64,000 nucleotides of DNA, taken from contig NZ_QXTJ01000026.1 of NCBI RefSeq assembly GCF_003605735.1, positions 5,330-69,329 on the forward strand, given 5' to 3'. Every line of letters begins with the position of its first letter. Position 1 is the first letter of the stretch. The DNA comes from Pseudomonas sp. LS-2 (lineage in GTDB: Bacteria > Pseudomonadota > Gammaproteobacteria > Pseudomonadales > Pseudomonadaceae). A program made the position numbers and the translations under genes. Below the pieces are notes generated by a model. The model ran no database searches. It worked only from the letters and a program-made list of their open reading frames with translations, and had not been told where the DNA came from. Of the stretch, positions 34,703 to 43,525 are shown piece after piece.

Positions 34703-36685
34703 TCAGAACGCGAAGCAGGAACAGCCGAACGCGCCCCAGAAACCCTGGAAGTCACTGACCGGCACTTTCGACATCCGCGCCTTGTCATGGCTGTGGGCAT
34801 GGACGCCACACGGGCCGCTGCACTGGTGGACGGCTGCCGCCATCGGCGCACCCTGACGCCAGTGACCCGGCACCTTCGCCACCGGCGACCAGTCCGGCAG
34901 CACCGGCACGCTTGGCGGCGCCAGATCGTCAAACTCACCAGCGCCGTAGACGACCTTGCCGTCGACGATGGTCAAGACCGACTCGATCCACTTGATCGAC
35001 TCTTCCGGCACGCTGAAGAAGTCCTGGGACAGGGCCACCACGTCCGCCAGTTGGCCGACCTTGATCTGGCCCTTCTTGCCCTGCTCGGAGGAGAACCAGG
35101 CGCTGCCACGGGTGAACAGCTCCAGCGCGGTCTCGCGAGACAGGCCTTCGGGATACAGTTCCAGACCGCCCACGGTGCGACCGCTGACCATCCAGTACAG
35201 CGAGGTCCACGGGTTGTAGCTGGAAACGCGGGTGGCGTCGGTGCCGGCGCCGACGGGCACGCCCTCGGCCAGCATGCGTTTGATCGGTGGCGTGTGCTCG
35301 CCGGCCTTGGCGCCGTAACGCTCGACGAAATACTCGCCCTGGAACGCCATGCGGTCCTGAATCGCGATACCGCCGCCCAGCGCCTTCACCCGCTCGATGT
35401 TCTTCGGCGTGATGGTTTCGCAGTGGTCGAAGAACCACGGAATGCCATTGAACGGGATCTCGCGATTGACTTTCTCGAACACGTCCAGCATGCGGGAAAT
35501 CGACTCGTCGTAGGTGGCGTGCAAGCGGAACGGCCAGCGATGCTCGACCAGATGGCGCACCACCGGTTCAAGGTCCTGCTCCATGCCTGGCGGCAGGTCC
35601 GGACGTGGTTCCAGGAAGTCTTCGAAGTCGGCCGCCGAGAAGGTCAGCATCTCCCCCGCGCCGTTGTGGCGCAGGAAATCGTCGCCCTGGTGCAGCTTGA
35701 CGGTGCTGGTCCAGTGCTTGAAGTCGTTGAGTTCTTCTTTGGGCTTCTGGGTGAACAGGTTGTAGGCGATGCGCACGGTCAGCTGTTTGGCTTCTGCCAG
35801 CTGAGTGATCACTTCGTAGTCGTCCGGGTAGTTCTGGAAACCGCCGCCAGCGTCGATGGCGCTGGTCAGGCCCAGACGGTTCAGCTCGCGCATGAACTGA
35901 CGGGTCGAGTTGACCTGGTACTCCAGCGGCAGCTTCGGTCCCTTGGCCAGGGTCGAATACAGAATCATCGCGTTGGGCTTGGCCACCAGCATGCCGGTCG
36001 GGTCGCCATTGCTGTCACGCACGATCTCGCCACCCGGCGGGTTCGGCGTATCACGGGTGTAGCCGGCAACGCGCAGTGCCGCACGGTTGAGCAGTGCACG
36101 GTCATACAAGTGCAGCACGAACACCGGGGTATCGGGAGCGGCCTGGTTGAGTTCTTCCAGGGTCGGCATGCGCTTCTCGGCGAACTGGAATTCGTTCCAG
36201 CCACCCACCACCCTCACCCACTGCGGCGTCGGCGTGCGATCGGCCTGGGCTTTAAGCATGCGCAGCGCGTCAGCCAGTGAAGGCACGCCTTCCCAGCGCA
36301 GTTCCAGGTTGTAGTTCAGACCGCCACGGATCAGGTGCAGGTGCGAGTCGTTAAGCCCCGGAATCACCGTGCGCTTGTGCATGTCGATGACTTGGGTCGC
36401 GCTGCCGCGCAGGGACATGATCTGAGCATCGGTGCCGACCGCGACGAATTTGCCACCGCCGATCGCCACGGCGCTGGCGGTGGGGTTTTCCTTGTCAACC
36501 GTGTGAAAGTTACCGTTGTAGAGAATCAGATCGACGTTCATCGCGCCTCCGAGGGCAGAAGTTTTCGAAGCACCGACGGCAAAGCCGGTGACAGGTAGTG
36601 AAGTCAGGATCGCGGCGGCCGCGCTGAGCAGTGACCCTTTGGCCACGAAGCTGCGGCGATCCGGATCGTTGGGGTCATCCTTCAT
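34703..36685 (-). CDS. Exported amidohydrolase (YtcJ-like)
   Basis: About 660 residues from ATG 36685 (AGGA eight bases before), overlapping the upstream gene by 11 bases. The leader has an RR motif (PDRRSFVAKGSLL) and a hydrophobic stretch, so Tat export is likely. The metal-dependent amidohydrolase domain follows, with the HxH metal motif in LNDSHLHLIRGG and later His/Asp ligands (DHCE, GTDATRV). YtcJ-type enzymes hydrolyse amides or carbamates; the best-known relatives act on N-substituted formamides. The substrate is unknown. The C-terminal tail has a His/Cys-rich segment, which is odd and might bind metal. Confidence 0.82.
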   Translation of the reverse strand: MKDDPNDPDRRSFVAKGSLLSAAAAILTSLPVTGFAVGASKTSALGGAMNVDLILYNGNFHTVDKENPTASAVAIGGGKFVAVGTDAQIMSLRGSATQVIDMHKRTVIPGLNDSHLHLIRGGLNYNLELRWEGVPSLADALRMLKAQADRTPTPQWVRVVGGWNEFQFAEKRMPTLEELNQAAPDTPVFVLHLYDRALLNRAALRVAGYTRDTPNPPGGEIVRDSNGDPTGMLVAKPNAMILYSTLAKGPKLPLEYQVNSTRQFMRELNRLGLTSAIDAGGGFQNYPDDYEVITQLAEAKQLTVRIAYNLFTQKPKEELNDFKHWTSTVKLHQGDDFLRHNGAGEMLTFSAADFEDFLEPRPDLPPGMEQDLEPVVRHLVEHRWPFRLHATYDESISRMLDVFEKVNREIPFNGIPWFFDHCETITPKNIERVKALGGGIAIQDRMAFQGEYFVERYGAKAGEHTPPIKRMLAEGVPVGAGTDATRVSSYNPWTSLYWMVSGRTVGGLELYPEGLSRETALELFTRGSAWFSSEQGKKGQIKVGQLADVVALSQDFFSVPEESIKWIESVLTIVDGKVVYGAGEFDDLAPPSVPVLPDWSPVAKVPGHWRQGAPMAAAVHQCSGPCGVHAHSHDKARMSKVPVSDFQGFWGAFGCSCFAF

Positions 36686-37310
36686 CCGTAAGGTCCTGGG
36701 AAACGGGTTGCGCACGAGCGTTGAGCCATGGCGCAAACAGTCGAGTGGCCAGCGGCATCAGCAGATAGACCACCAGCAGGACGATGGTCACGGTGACCAG
36801 CGCAGTACTGATCACGTAGTTGGCCAGCAGGGGGAACATCCGGAACACCGGCCCCCAGACCAACGGAATCATCAAGGTCAGCGGGCAGATCACCAGAAAC
36901 GTCACGCAGGCCTGTTTCCAGCGCGGCGGCGGCGGGTTTTCGCTGGCGGGCACGAACCAGAATTCGTTGTGCGGGTTGACCTCGGTGAAGTCACCATCGG
37001 CCAGCATCGGCGACGCTTCGGCAACCAGTTCGCGGCGCTCGGCCGAGTTCAGCCAACTTTGCATGGCGTCGGTGGAGCAGAATCGCAGCACGCAGGTGAA
37101 CATGTGCAGGCCGTCGGACTTGCCGCGGATCACGTCGACGCCCAGATGCCCCGGATAGGTCCCGGCAATCGCCACGACGCGGCGCAGCCAGGCTTCGTAT
37201 TGAGCCTCCATCCCGAGTTTGGCGCGGTGCTTGACCACCAGGGTGACGATCTCGTCAGGGGACAGTTTCGCGGTCGGGAAAGTCTCGACGGACAGGGCGG
37301 AATCAGGCAT
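36675..37310 (-). CDS. ABM-domain protein with two C-terminal membrane helices
   Basis: A 211-residue protein. Residues 1-110 resemble an antibiotic biosynthesis monooxygenase domain (VTLVVKHRAKLGMEAQYEAW, then TCVLRFCSTDAMQSWLNS); residues about 130-195 form two membrane helices. This fused layout is seen in proteobacterial proteins of unknown function. It overlaps the DoxX gene start by 8 bases and the amidohydrolase by 11, so the three are translationally coupled. It may act on a membrane-associated quinone or lipid, by inference from its ABM and DoxX neighbours. Confidence 0.75.
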   Translation of the reverse strand: MPDSALSVETFPTAKLSPDEIVTLVVKHRAKLGMEAQYEAWLRRVVAIAGTYPGHLGVDVIRGKSDGLHMFTCVLRFCSTDAMQSWLNSAERRELVAEASPMLADGDFTEVNPHNEFWFVPASENPPPPRWKQACVTFLVICPLTLMIPLVWGPVFRMFPLLANYVISTALVTVTIVLLVVYLLMPLATRLFAPWLNARAQPVSQDLTDEG

Positions 37311-37719
37311 AGCGTAACGCTCCGGGCAAACGAATATTGAGCGCCAGGCGGCCAGGCCCGGCGATCAGCACACTGGTAAAAATGATGATCAGCAACCAGC
37401 CGAACTGCCCCTGCTCCACGCTCCAGTCCCCATGCACCACGACCAGCGCAACCAGCAGCAAAAAGAGAATAGGCAGGCACGCCAATCGCGCCAGTACGCC
37501 GGTCAGAATCAGCAGCGGACACAGCACCTCGGCGAAGATCGCCATGCTCAGGGTCAGGCCTGCGCCCATATGAAAGGGGTCTTCGATCAGCGACAGCTGC
37601 GCCTTGAAGTCCAGCAGCTTGGGCAATCCGTGTACGAACAACAGGAACAGCGCCCCGCTGCCCCGCAGGAACAGCAGCCCCAGATCGGGCAGACAGTCAT
37701 TGAAAGTCGAATAGCGCAT
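37303..37719 (-). CDS. DoxX family membrane protein
   Basis: A 138-residue protein with four predicted helices and the DoxX-type patterns LLFLRGSGALFLLFVHGLPKLL near the start and FAEVLCPLLILTGVLARLACL in the middle. DoxX-like proteins are linked to thiosulfate:quinone oxidoreduction in archaea and to redox stress in bacteria; function here is unknown. It is the first gene of the four-gene unit. The promoter should lie in the gap 37720-37850. Confidence 0.82.
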   Translation of the reverse strand: MRYSTFNDCLPDLGLLFLRGSGALFLLFVHGLPKLLDFKAQLSLIEDPFHMGAGLTLSMAIFAEVLCPLLILTGVLARLACLPILFLLLVALVVVHGDWSVEQGQFGWLLIIIFTSVLIAGPGRLALNIRLPGALRYA

Positions 37720-37961
37720 CGCACACCAACGGGTTCATGAGGGCTCGTCACGGACGTGCAGCATCGGTGAAGAACGATGAAGCCATAGTGTCGCGGTGGG
37801 TTATCGAGGTATTGAACAGACGTGCTTCGAATGGCCGGTTTGTGCGTGCAGCAAGTAATACGAATTATTTCCAGACGGGCGGGTTCTGCATTGCCGAGGG
37901 CAGTGCTTGCGGGATCCGGCGTGCTGGCGATTGTGGGCTGCCTGCGAAGTCGATACGGATT

Positions 37962-38059
37962 GTTCCCCCGCACTGCGTGGGAATGCATCCCGTGACGCTC
38001 CGCGTCACAGCGCCAGCCGACGCAGAGCGTCGATCACTGCATTCGCGGCGCACGGGAAC
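37962..38059. repeat. Composite inverted repeat with two internal hairpins
   Basis: Outer arms 37962-37987 and 38038-38059 are imperfectly complementary. Inside are two exact hairpins: GTGACGC/GCGTCAC (37992-38008) and GACGC/GCGTC (38019-38031). The GCGTGGGAATGCATCCC type unit resembles an intergenic repeat family seen in many pseudomonads. Confidence 0.6.
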
Positions 38060-38083
38060 GATCAGTGGATGCAACACGACCCC

Positions 38084-38111
38084 GTAGCAGTCCGGCTTGC
38101 CGGCGGTGGCA
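38084..38111. repeat. Single (half) REP element
   Basis: GTAGCAG and GGCTTGCCGGCGGTGGC match the left arm of the other REP pairs, but the right arm is missing apart from the short CTGCCTAC at 38131-38138. Confidence 0.6.
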
Positions 38112-38160
38112 CCTCGAGCGATCAGCCCGACTGCCTACGCCATTCCGCAGGTCACTGCTT

Positions 38161-39435
38161 TCAATACCGCGGCTTGACGGCCTTCCACTCCGGCTTGTAC
38201 TTCTGCATCTGCTTCACGTCATCACGGGAACGGATGCCGCAGGTCAGGAACTGGTCGTTGAGCTTGCCAAGTTGATCGTAGTCGAGCTCAAGACCCAGGC
38301 CCGGTTCGCGGGTGATCTTCACGCAACCGTCAACGATAGGCAATTTGCCGCCCTTGATCACTTCCTCGTCGGGCTCCTGCCACGGGTAGTGGGTGTCGCA
38401 GGCAAAGTCCAGATTCGGCACCGCAGCGGCGACATGCGCCATCGCCATGAGGCTGATGCCCAGATGCGAGTTGGAGTGCATGGATACGCCAAGCCCGAAC
38501 GTCTCGCACATCTTCGCCAGCGCCTGAGTGTCGCGCAGGCCGCCCCAGTAATGGTGGTCGGCGAGGACGATCTGTACGCTGTTCTGCGCCACGCTGCGAC
38601 GGAACTCGTCAAAATCGGTCACCACCATGTTGGTTGCCAACGGCAGCCCCGTGCGTTTATGCAGCTCGGCCATGCCTTCCAGACCCGGCGTCGGGTCTTC
38701 GTAATATTGAAGGTCGTCGCCGAGCAGCTCGGCCATGCGGATCGAGGTTTCAAGCGACCAGTTGCCGTTTGGGTCGATGCGCAGCGGATAGCCGGGAAAT
38801 GCTTTTTTTAGCGCCTTGATGCAAGACACTTCGTGCTCCGGCTCCAGAGCGCCGGCCTTGAGCTTGATGCTCTTGAAACCGTAGGCCTCGATCATGCGTC
38901 TGGCCTGAGCGACGATCTGCACTTCGCTCAACGCCTCGCCCCAACTGTCCGGGGCGTAAGGCGAGTCGACATGCTGTGCGTATTTGAAGAACAGGTAAGC
39001 ACTGAACGGCACCTGATCACGCGCCGCGCCACCCAACAGGTCTACCAGCGGCAGATTCATCGAACGCGCCTGCAGATCCAGGAACGCCACTTCAAATGCC
39101 GAATAGGCATTGCTTACCGCCTTGCTGGCATGGGAACCCGGCGCCAGCTCGGCACCGGCGACACTGGCAGGCTTGTTGGCTGCGACCGTGGCCTTGACCA
39201 TCGCCTTGAGCTGCGCAAGGTTGAAGGGGTCCATACCAATCAATTGGCTCTGCAACTGTTGCTGGATCGCCAGCGCCGGGGCGTCGCCGTAGCTTTCACC
39301 CAGGCCGATGTATCCGTTGTCGCTTTCGACCTCGATGATCGAGCGCAGGGCAAAGGGCTCGTGAATACCGCTGGCGTTGAGCAATGGCGGATCACGAAAA
39401 GCAATCGGGGTGACAGTGACACGTGTGATTTTCAA
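38161..39435 (-). CDS. gudD: Glucarate dehydratase
   Basis: About 424 residues of the enolase superfamily. The second strand Lys lies in KSIKLKAGALEPEHE, metal ligands in DPNGNWSLET, YYEDPTPGLEGMAELH and NMVV, and the catalytic His in MHSNSHLG. Layout and length match GudD, which dehydrates D-glucarate (and L-idarate) to 5-keto-4-deoxyglucarate. I prefer a TTG start at 39435, because GGGAGA lies eight bases upstream and the product then begins MKITRVTVTPIAF. The frame is open to another TTG at 39453. The MFS gene precedes it with a 48-base gap. Confidence 0.88.
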   Translation of the reverse strand: MKITRVTVTPIAFRDPPLLNASGIHEPFALRSIIEVESDNGYIGLGESYGDAPALAIQQQLQSQLIGMDPFNLAQLKAMVKATVAANKPASVAGAELAPGSHASKAVSNAYSAFEVAFLDLQARSMNLPLVDLLGGAARDQVPFSAYLFFKYAQHVDSPYAPDSWGEALSEVQIVAQARRMIEAYGFKSIKLKAGALEPEHEVSCIKALKKAFPGYPLRIDPNGNWSLETSIRMAELLGDDLQYYEDPTPGLEGMAELHKRTGLPLATNMVVTDFDEFRRSVAQNSVQIVLADHHYWGGLRDTQALAKMCETFGLGVSMHSNSHLGISLMAMAHVAAAVPNLDFACDTHYPWQEPDEEVIKGGKLPIVDGCVKITREPGLGLELDYDQLGKLNDQFLTCGIRSRDDVKQMQKYKPEWKAVKPRY

Positions 39436-39483
39436 AAGACTTCTCCCGGTCAATCAGGGTTTGAGGCTTGGCTTGAAGCTGAC

Positions 39484-40854
39484 TTACTTGGCGGTGTGCA
39501 GTGCGACTGGCTCGTTGGCCGCCTCCTGGCCGCGTGTATCAAGGGGCTTTCCCGGTGACTCCCCCTTAGGCGTGGTACGGGCGAAGAAAATCACCACGGC
39601 CGCCACCAGCGAGGTGATGGCCAGGCCGTACATGCCGCCCTGAATCGAACCGGTGGTCTGCTCCAGAAAGCCGAACGCCGTGGGGGCGACGAAGCCACCG
39701 AGGTTCCCCACCGAGTTGATCAACGCGATGACCGCAGCCGCGATACGCGCATCCAGATAGCCTTGAGGAATCGGCCAGAACAGCGCCGAGGCTGCCTTGA
39801 AACCGATCGCGGCAAAACAGATGGCAACGAACGCGAATACCGGCCCGCCAATGGTCGACATGAACATCCCGCAGGCGGCGATCACTAACGTCACCGCTAC
39901 CCACGCTTGCTGGTGCTTGAAGCGCGCCGCCAGCGCTGCGAAGCCATACATGGCGACGATGGAAATGATCCATGGGATCGAGTTGAACAGGCCGACCTGA
40001 AAGTCGCTCAGGCTGCCCATTTTCTTGATCATGCTCGGCAGCCAGAAGGTCGCGCCGTAGATGGTCAGTGCCACCGAGAAATAGATGAAGCAGAACAACA
40101 GGATCTGGCGGTCGGCGAGCAGCTTGAAGATCGACGGCTTGACGATCTGAGCCGCTTCACGGGCCCGCTGTTCCGCCTCAACAGCGCTGATCAGCGCGCT
40201 CTTCTCTTCTTCAGTCAACCATTTGGCCTCCCGAGGATGGGATTGCAGCCAGAACCAGACGAAACCGCAAAGAGCAATCGACGCAAATCCTTCGATCAGG
40301 AACATCCACTGCCAGCCGTGCAGGCTCAGTCCGTTGATACCGAGCAAGGCGCCGGAAACAGGGCCGGAAATCACCGAGGCCACCGCAGAACCGCTGAGAA
40401 AAATCGCCATCGCCTTGCCGCGCTCGCTCGAGGGCAACCATTGGGTGAAGTAATAAATGATGCCGGGAAAGAACCCCGCTTCTGCGGCGCCGAGGATGAA
40501 GCGCAGCACATAAAAGCTGGTCTCGCCCCTCACGAAGGCCATGGCCATTGCCGCCGCGCCCCAGGTGAACATGATCCGCGTCAGCCAGGCGCGGGCACCG
40601 AAGCGTTGCAGGAGCATGTTGGACGGGACTTCGAAGATCGCGTAACCGACGAAGAACAGGCCGGCGCCCAGACCATAGGCCGCTGCGCCGATGCCCAGAT
40701 CGGTCTCCAGGTGGCTGCGCACGAAGCCGATGTTGACCCGGTCGATGTAGTTGACGATGAACATGATGACGAACAGCGGCAACACGTGGCGCTTGACCTT
40801 GACGGCCGCACGGGCCAGCACGGAGGGATCCGCCGTGGGATTCAGGGTATTCAA
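39484..40854 (-). CDS. MFS transporter, probable glucarate/galactarate permease
   Basis: About 456 residues with 12 predicted helices, anion:cation symporter family: NYIDRVNIGFVRSHLETDLG in helix 1, then GAAEAGFFPGIIYYFTQWLP. A TTG at 40854 has GGGAG at seven bases; the ATG at 40872 has no site and would add six residues. It lies upstream of gudD on the same strand and is divergent from a LysR regulator, so it is the likely glucarate importer. The substrate is inferred from context. Confidence 0.83.
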   Translation of the reverse strand: MNTLNPTADPSVLARAAVKVKRHVLPLFVIMFIVNYIDRVNIGFVRSHLETDLGIGAAAYGLGAGLFFVGYAIFEVPSNMLLQRFGARAWLTRIMFTWGAAAMAMAFVRGETSFYVLRFILGAAEAGFFPGIIYYFTQWLPSSERGKAMAIFLSGSAVASVISGPVSGALLGINGLSLHGWQWMFLIEGFASIALCGFVWFWLQSHPREAKWLTEEEKSALISAVEAEQRAREAAQIVKPSIFKLLADRQILLFCFIYFSVALTIYGATFWLPSMIKKMGSLSDFQVGLFNSIPWIISIVAMYGFAALAARFKHQQAWVAVTLVIAACGMFMSTIGGPVFAFVAICFAAIGFKAASALFWPIPQGYLDARIAAAVIALINSVGNLGGFVAPTAFGFLEQTTGSIQGGMYGLAITSLVAAVVIFFARTTPKGESPGKPLDTRGQEAANEPVALHTAK

Positions 40855-40960
40855 GAGGCAACTCCCGTTCATTGTTTTTTTGGGGATGAGCCGATGATGG
40901 ACGCTGGTATTGTTCCCGTCTAATCTAGATTGACTGTTGATTGATACCCGGAATATATCA

Positions 40961-41860
40961 ATGTTTGAACTGGCTCAATTGCGCTGCTTCACCACGGTGG
41001 CCACGGAACTCAACTTTCGCCGTGCCGCCGAGCGCCTGAACATGACCCAGCCGCCGCTCAGTCGGCAGATACAGTTACTGGAACATCATCTGGGCGTGTC
41101 GTTGTTTACCCGCAGCACGCGGAGCGTGGCGCTGACCGCCGCTGGCCGCGCGTTTTTCATCGAAGCCCAGACCCTGCTGGAACATGCGCATCAGGCCGCG
41201 ATTGCCGCTCGGCGCTTTGCCGAAGGTGACATCGGTTCGGTGACCATCAGTTTCGTCGGCAGCGCGGTGTACGAGTTTCTGCCCAAGGTCATCGCCGAAG
41301 CGCGGCTCAAACAGCCTCACGTGAAAATTTCCCTGACCGAGATGAACACCTACTCACAGCACGAAGCGTTGCGCGCGCGACGCATCGATCTGGGGATCGT
41401 TCGTGCGCCGCTGCTGCAGCCGGGGTATGAGACTGAATGCCTGGTCCGCGAGCCCTTCGTGCTGGCAGTGCCGAGCAGTCACCCGCTGGCCACCGCCGAG
41501 ACGGTGAGCGTGCAGGACCTGGATGCGCAACCGTTCCTGATGTACTCCCATTCCGCGTATCCGCCGTTCAACGAGTTGCTGACCGGCACCCTGCGATCGG
41601 CTCAAGTCACGCCCGAATACGTACAGTGGCTGGGCTCGTCGCTGACCATTCTGGCGTTGGTCAATGCGGGACTGGGCCTGGCGCTGGTGCCTCGTTGCGC
41701 GGCCAATGTGGTGTTCAAGGATGTTGTTTTTCGCGACATCGATCTGGGCGACGGGGTGCAGAGCGAGCTGCATCTGGTCTGGCGTTCGGACAATGACAAC
41801 CCGGCGTGCAGGATGCTGCTGGAGGCGATACGGGCGGCAGTGAATGCAGAGAGCGCTTGA
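40961..41860 (+). CDS. LysR-family regulator of the glucarate genes
   Basis: A 299-residue regulator with a winged HTH (MFELAQLRCFTTVATELNF, recognition helix TQPPLSRQIQLLE) and the two-lobe effector domain. The divergent placement to the MFS-gudD pair, 106 bases from the MFS start, is the standard LysR arrangement and suggests activation in response to a sugar diacid. The frame is open to a TTG at 40937, but MFELAQLRCF is the normal N-terminus. Confidence 0.9.
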   Translation: MFELAQLRCFTTVATELNFRRAAERLNMTQPPLSRQIQLLEHHLGVSLFTRSTRSVALTAAGRAFFIEAQTLLEHAHQAAIAARRFAEGDIGSVTISFVGSAVYEFLPKVIAEARLKQPHVKISLTEMNTYSQHEALRARRIDLGIVRAPLLQPGYETECLVREPFVLAVPSSHPLATAETVSVQDLDAQPFLMYSHSAYPPFNELLTGTLRSAQVTPEYVQWLGSSLTILALVNAGLGLALVPRCAANVVFKDVVFRDIDLGDGVQSELHLVWRSDNDNPACRMLLEAIRAAVNAESA

Positions 41861-41892
41861 AGGGTGCGGCGCTTGCACGCCGCCCCCTTCAA
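41857..41892. terminator. Bidirectional terminator between LysR and MFS genes
   Basis: Arms 41857-41871 and 41878-41892 pair at 14 of 15 positions around a 6-nt CTTGCA loop. It starts within the LysR stop codon and ends 4 bases before the MFS stop on the other strand. Confidence 0.75.
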
Positions 41893-41895
41893 CCA

Positions 41896-43185
41896 TTACA
41901 TGCGCTGCGCGACGGTCGCCGCATCGGTGGCTGCGGGCTGATCCGGCGTGGTCGACAACGGCTCGATCTTGCCGACGATGAACAGGTAACTGAACGCGCC
42001 GAGCAGGGCGAAAGCACCTGCGGTCATCAACGGTGCGGTGAACGACCCATTGCCCATGACCAGCATGAAACCGGTGAAGGTGGTGATGAAAATCCCCGCC
42101 GTGTTAGAGGCGAAGTTCTGGATGCCGCCAATCGACGCCACGTGTGCCGGGGTCGGCGCCACGTCCGCCGGCAGGCACCAGATGCTCGCCCCGGCAAACG
42201 CCAGACTCGCGTAAGCCAGGCTGAAGAACCCCAGCATCGCATAAGTGTTGTCGGTGAACACCGAGAGCGAGATGCTCGACGACATCAGCATGCCGCCGAC
42301 GATGCAGGTCTTGCGCGCGGCAGTCAGGCTCCAGCCGCGCCGATATAACGCATCGGAGGTCAGCCCGCCGATCCAGCCGCCGACGATAGAGGCGATGGCC
42401 GGAATCGTTCCCAGCGTGCCCAGGGACTTCAGCGAAAAACCGCGCTCGGTCACCAGATACGTCGGGAACCAGGTAATGAAGAAGTAGATCACGAAGTTCA
42501 GGCAGAAGAAGCCGAGCATCATGCCCCACAGGGTGCGGTGGCGGAACAGCGAGGCCCATTTGACCTTGGGCCGGGCCGCGACGGCAGCCACCTTGCCCGC
42601 TTCATGCTGCTCGATGGCGGCGACCGCTTGGGGCTCCCTGTAGATCAGGAACCAGCCGATCACCCAGATCACCCCGACGGCACCGGTGATGACGAACGAA
42701 GCGCGCCAGCCCCACAGTTCGATGATCAACGCCACGACCGGAATCGACAGCGCGGAGCCGACCCGTGAGCCGCTGTCGAAGATGCTGGTGGCGAAGCCGC
42801 GCTCCTTCACGTCGAACCACTGGCTCACGATCTTGGCGCAGGACGGATACGCCCCGGCCTCCCCCACGCCCAACATCAAGCGGCAGCCGAACATTGCCGC
42901 CAGGCTGCCGGCAGCGGCGGTCGCAGCCGTGAACAGCGACCACCAGGCCACCGCCAACGGCAGCGCGATCCTGGCGCCGACCTTGTCGACGAACCAGCCA
43001 AAGGGCATTTGCATCAGTGCGTAGGTCCAGAAGAAACCACTGAGCAACAGGCCCATTTGCCCTGAGCCCAGGCCGAGTTCTTTCTGGATGTAAGGGGCGG
43101 CCACCGCCAGGTTGGCCCTGTCGATGTAATTGATGGCAACGGCGAGAAAGCACAGAAAAATGACCAACCAACGACCTTTCTGCAT
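41896..43185 (-). CDS. MFS transporter (ACS family), probable hexuronate permease
   Basis: A 429-residue protein with 12 helices; the N-terminus AINYIDRANLAVAAPYIQKELG and GEAGAYPSCAKIVSQWF are anion:cation symporter signatures, as in ExuT and D-galactonate transporters. ATG 43185 has AGGAGG. It is divergent from uxuA, with two copies of the TTGG-N5-CCAA operator between them, so it probably imports a hexuronate such as glucuronate or galacturonate. Specificity is inferred. Confidence 0.85.
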   Translation of the reverse strand: MQKGRWLVIFLCFLAVAINYIDRANLAVAAPYIQKELGLGSGQMGLLLSGFFWTYALMQMPFGWFVDKVGARIALPLAVAWWSLFTAATAAAGSLAAMFGCRLMLGVGEAGAYPSCAKIVSQWFDVKERGFATSIFDSGSRVGSALSIPVVALIIELWGWRASFVITGAVGVIWVIGWFLIYREPQAVAAIEQHEAGKVAAVAARPKVKWASLFRHRTLWGMMLGFFCLNFVIYFFITWFPTYLVTERGFSLKSLGTLGTIPAIASIVGGWIGGLTSDALYRRGWSLTAARKTCIVGGMLMSSSISLSVFTDNTYAMLGFFSLAYASLAFAGASIWCLPADVAPTPAHVASIGGIQNFASNTAGIFITTFTGFMLVMGNGSFTAPLMTAGAFALLGAFSYLFIVGKIEPLSTTPDQPAATDAATVAQRM

Positions 43186-43302
43186 AGCGAGTCCTCCTGA
43201 TTATTTTTATGAGTAAGACTTCGTGCACGGTTCGGACAGGGGCAGGAACCCGATAGGCGAGTGACGGTTCCGGGGACTCTACGCCCCTTCACGAAATCGC
43301 AA

Positions 43303-43315
43303 TTGGCCTGACCAA
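43303..43315. promoter_or_regulatory. Candidate GntR operator, copy 1
   Basis: TTGGCCTGACCAA. The outer TTGG and CCAA are a perfect inverted repeat. It matches the T-G-G...A-C-C-A style of FadR-subfamily GntR sites and lies 118 bases upstream of the MFS start. Confidence 0.65.
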
Positions 43316-43417
43316 ATATCCGGATGCAGCCGATACTAGACCCGAAAAGCAGGTTATGGAGATCAAGAGCACGATTTTTTCGCCACTTTTCTGCTGATCG
43401 GTCGGAATTTGCATAAT

Positions 43418-43430
43418 TTGGCCTGACCAA
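43418..43430. promoter_or_regulatory. Candidate GntR operator, copy 2
   Basis: TTGGCCTGACCAA, identical to copy 1 and 115 bases away, about 96 bases upstream of uxuA. Two identical sites 11 helical turns apart would allow looping. Confidence 0.65.
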
Positions 43431-43525
43431 TCTATGCTCCGTTTCGCTGCCTGCCGGAACGCACCGGACGAGGCCGCTCGCGGTGCCCAAACCGCCACGA
43501 CACTCATAACAACAAGGACTCAGCG

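Larger units (their letters stand above)
37720..38160. other. Repeat-bearing gap between DoxX and glucarate dehydratase genes
   Basis: The first 150 bases probably hold the DoxX promoter; the remainder consists of the long inverted repeat at 37962-38059 and a half REP at 38084-38111. No gene is supported. Confidence 0.6.

Noticed and set aside
34604-36280. 558-residue plus-strand frame opposite the amidohydrolase
   Set aside because: Antisense of a gene with an HxH metal site and Tat leader.
43251-43290. Second hrp-box-like site (GGAACC on both strands near 43250-43272)
   Set aside because: No CCAC at the required spacing on either strand.
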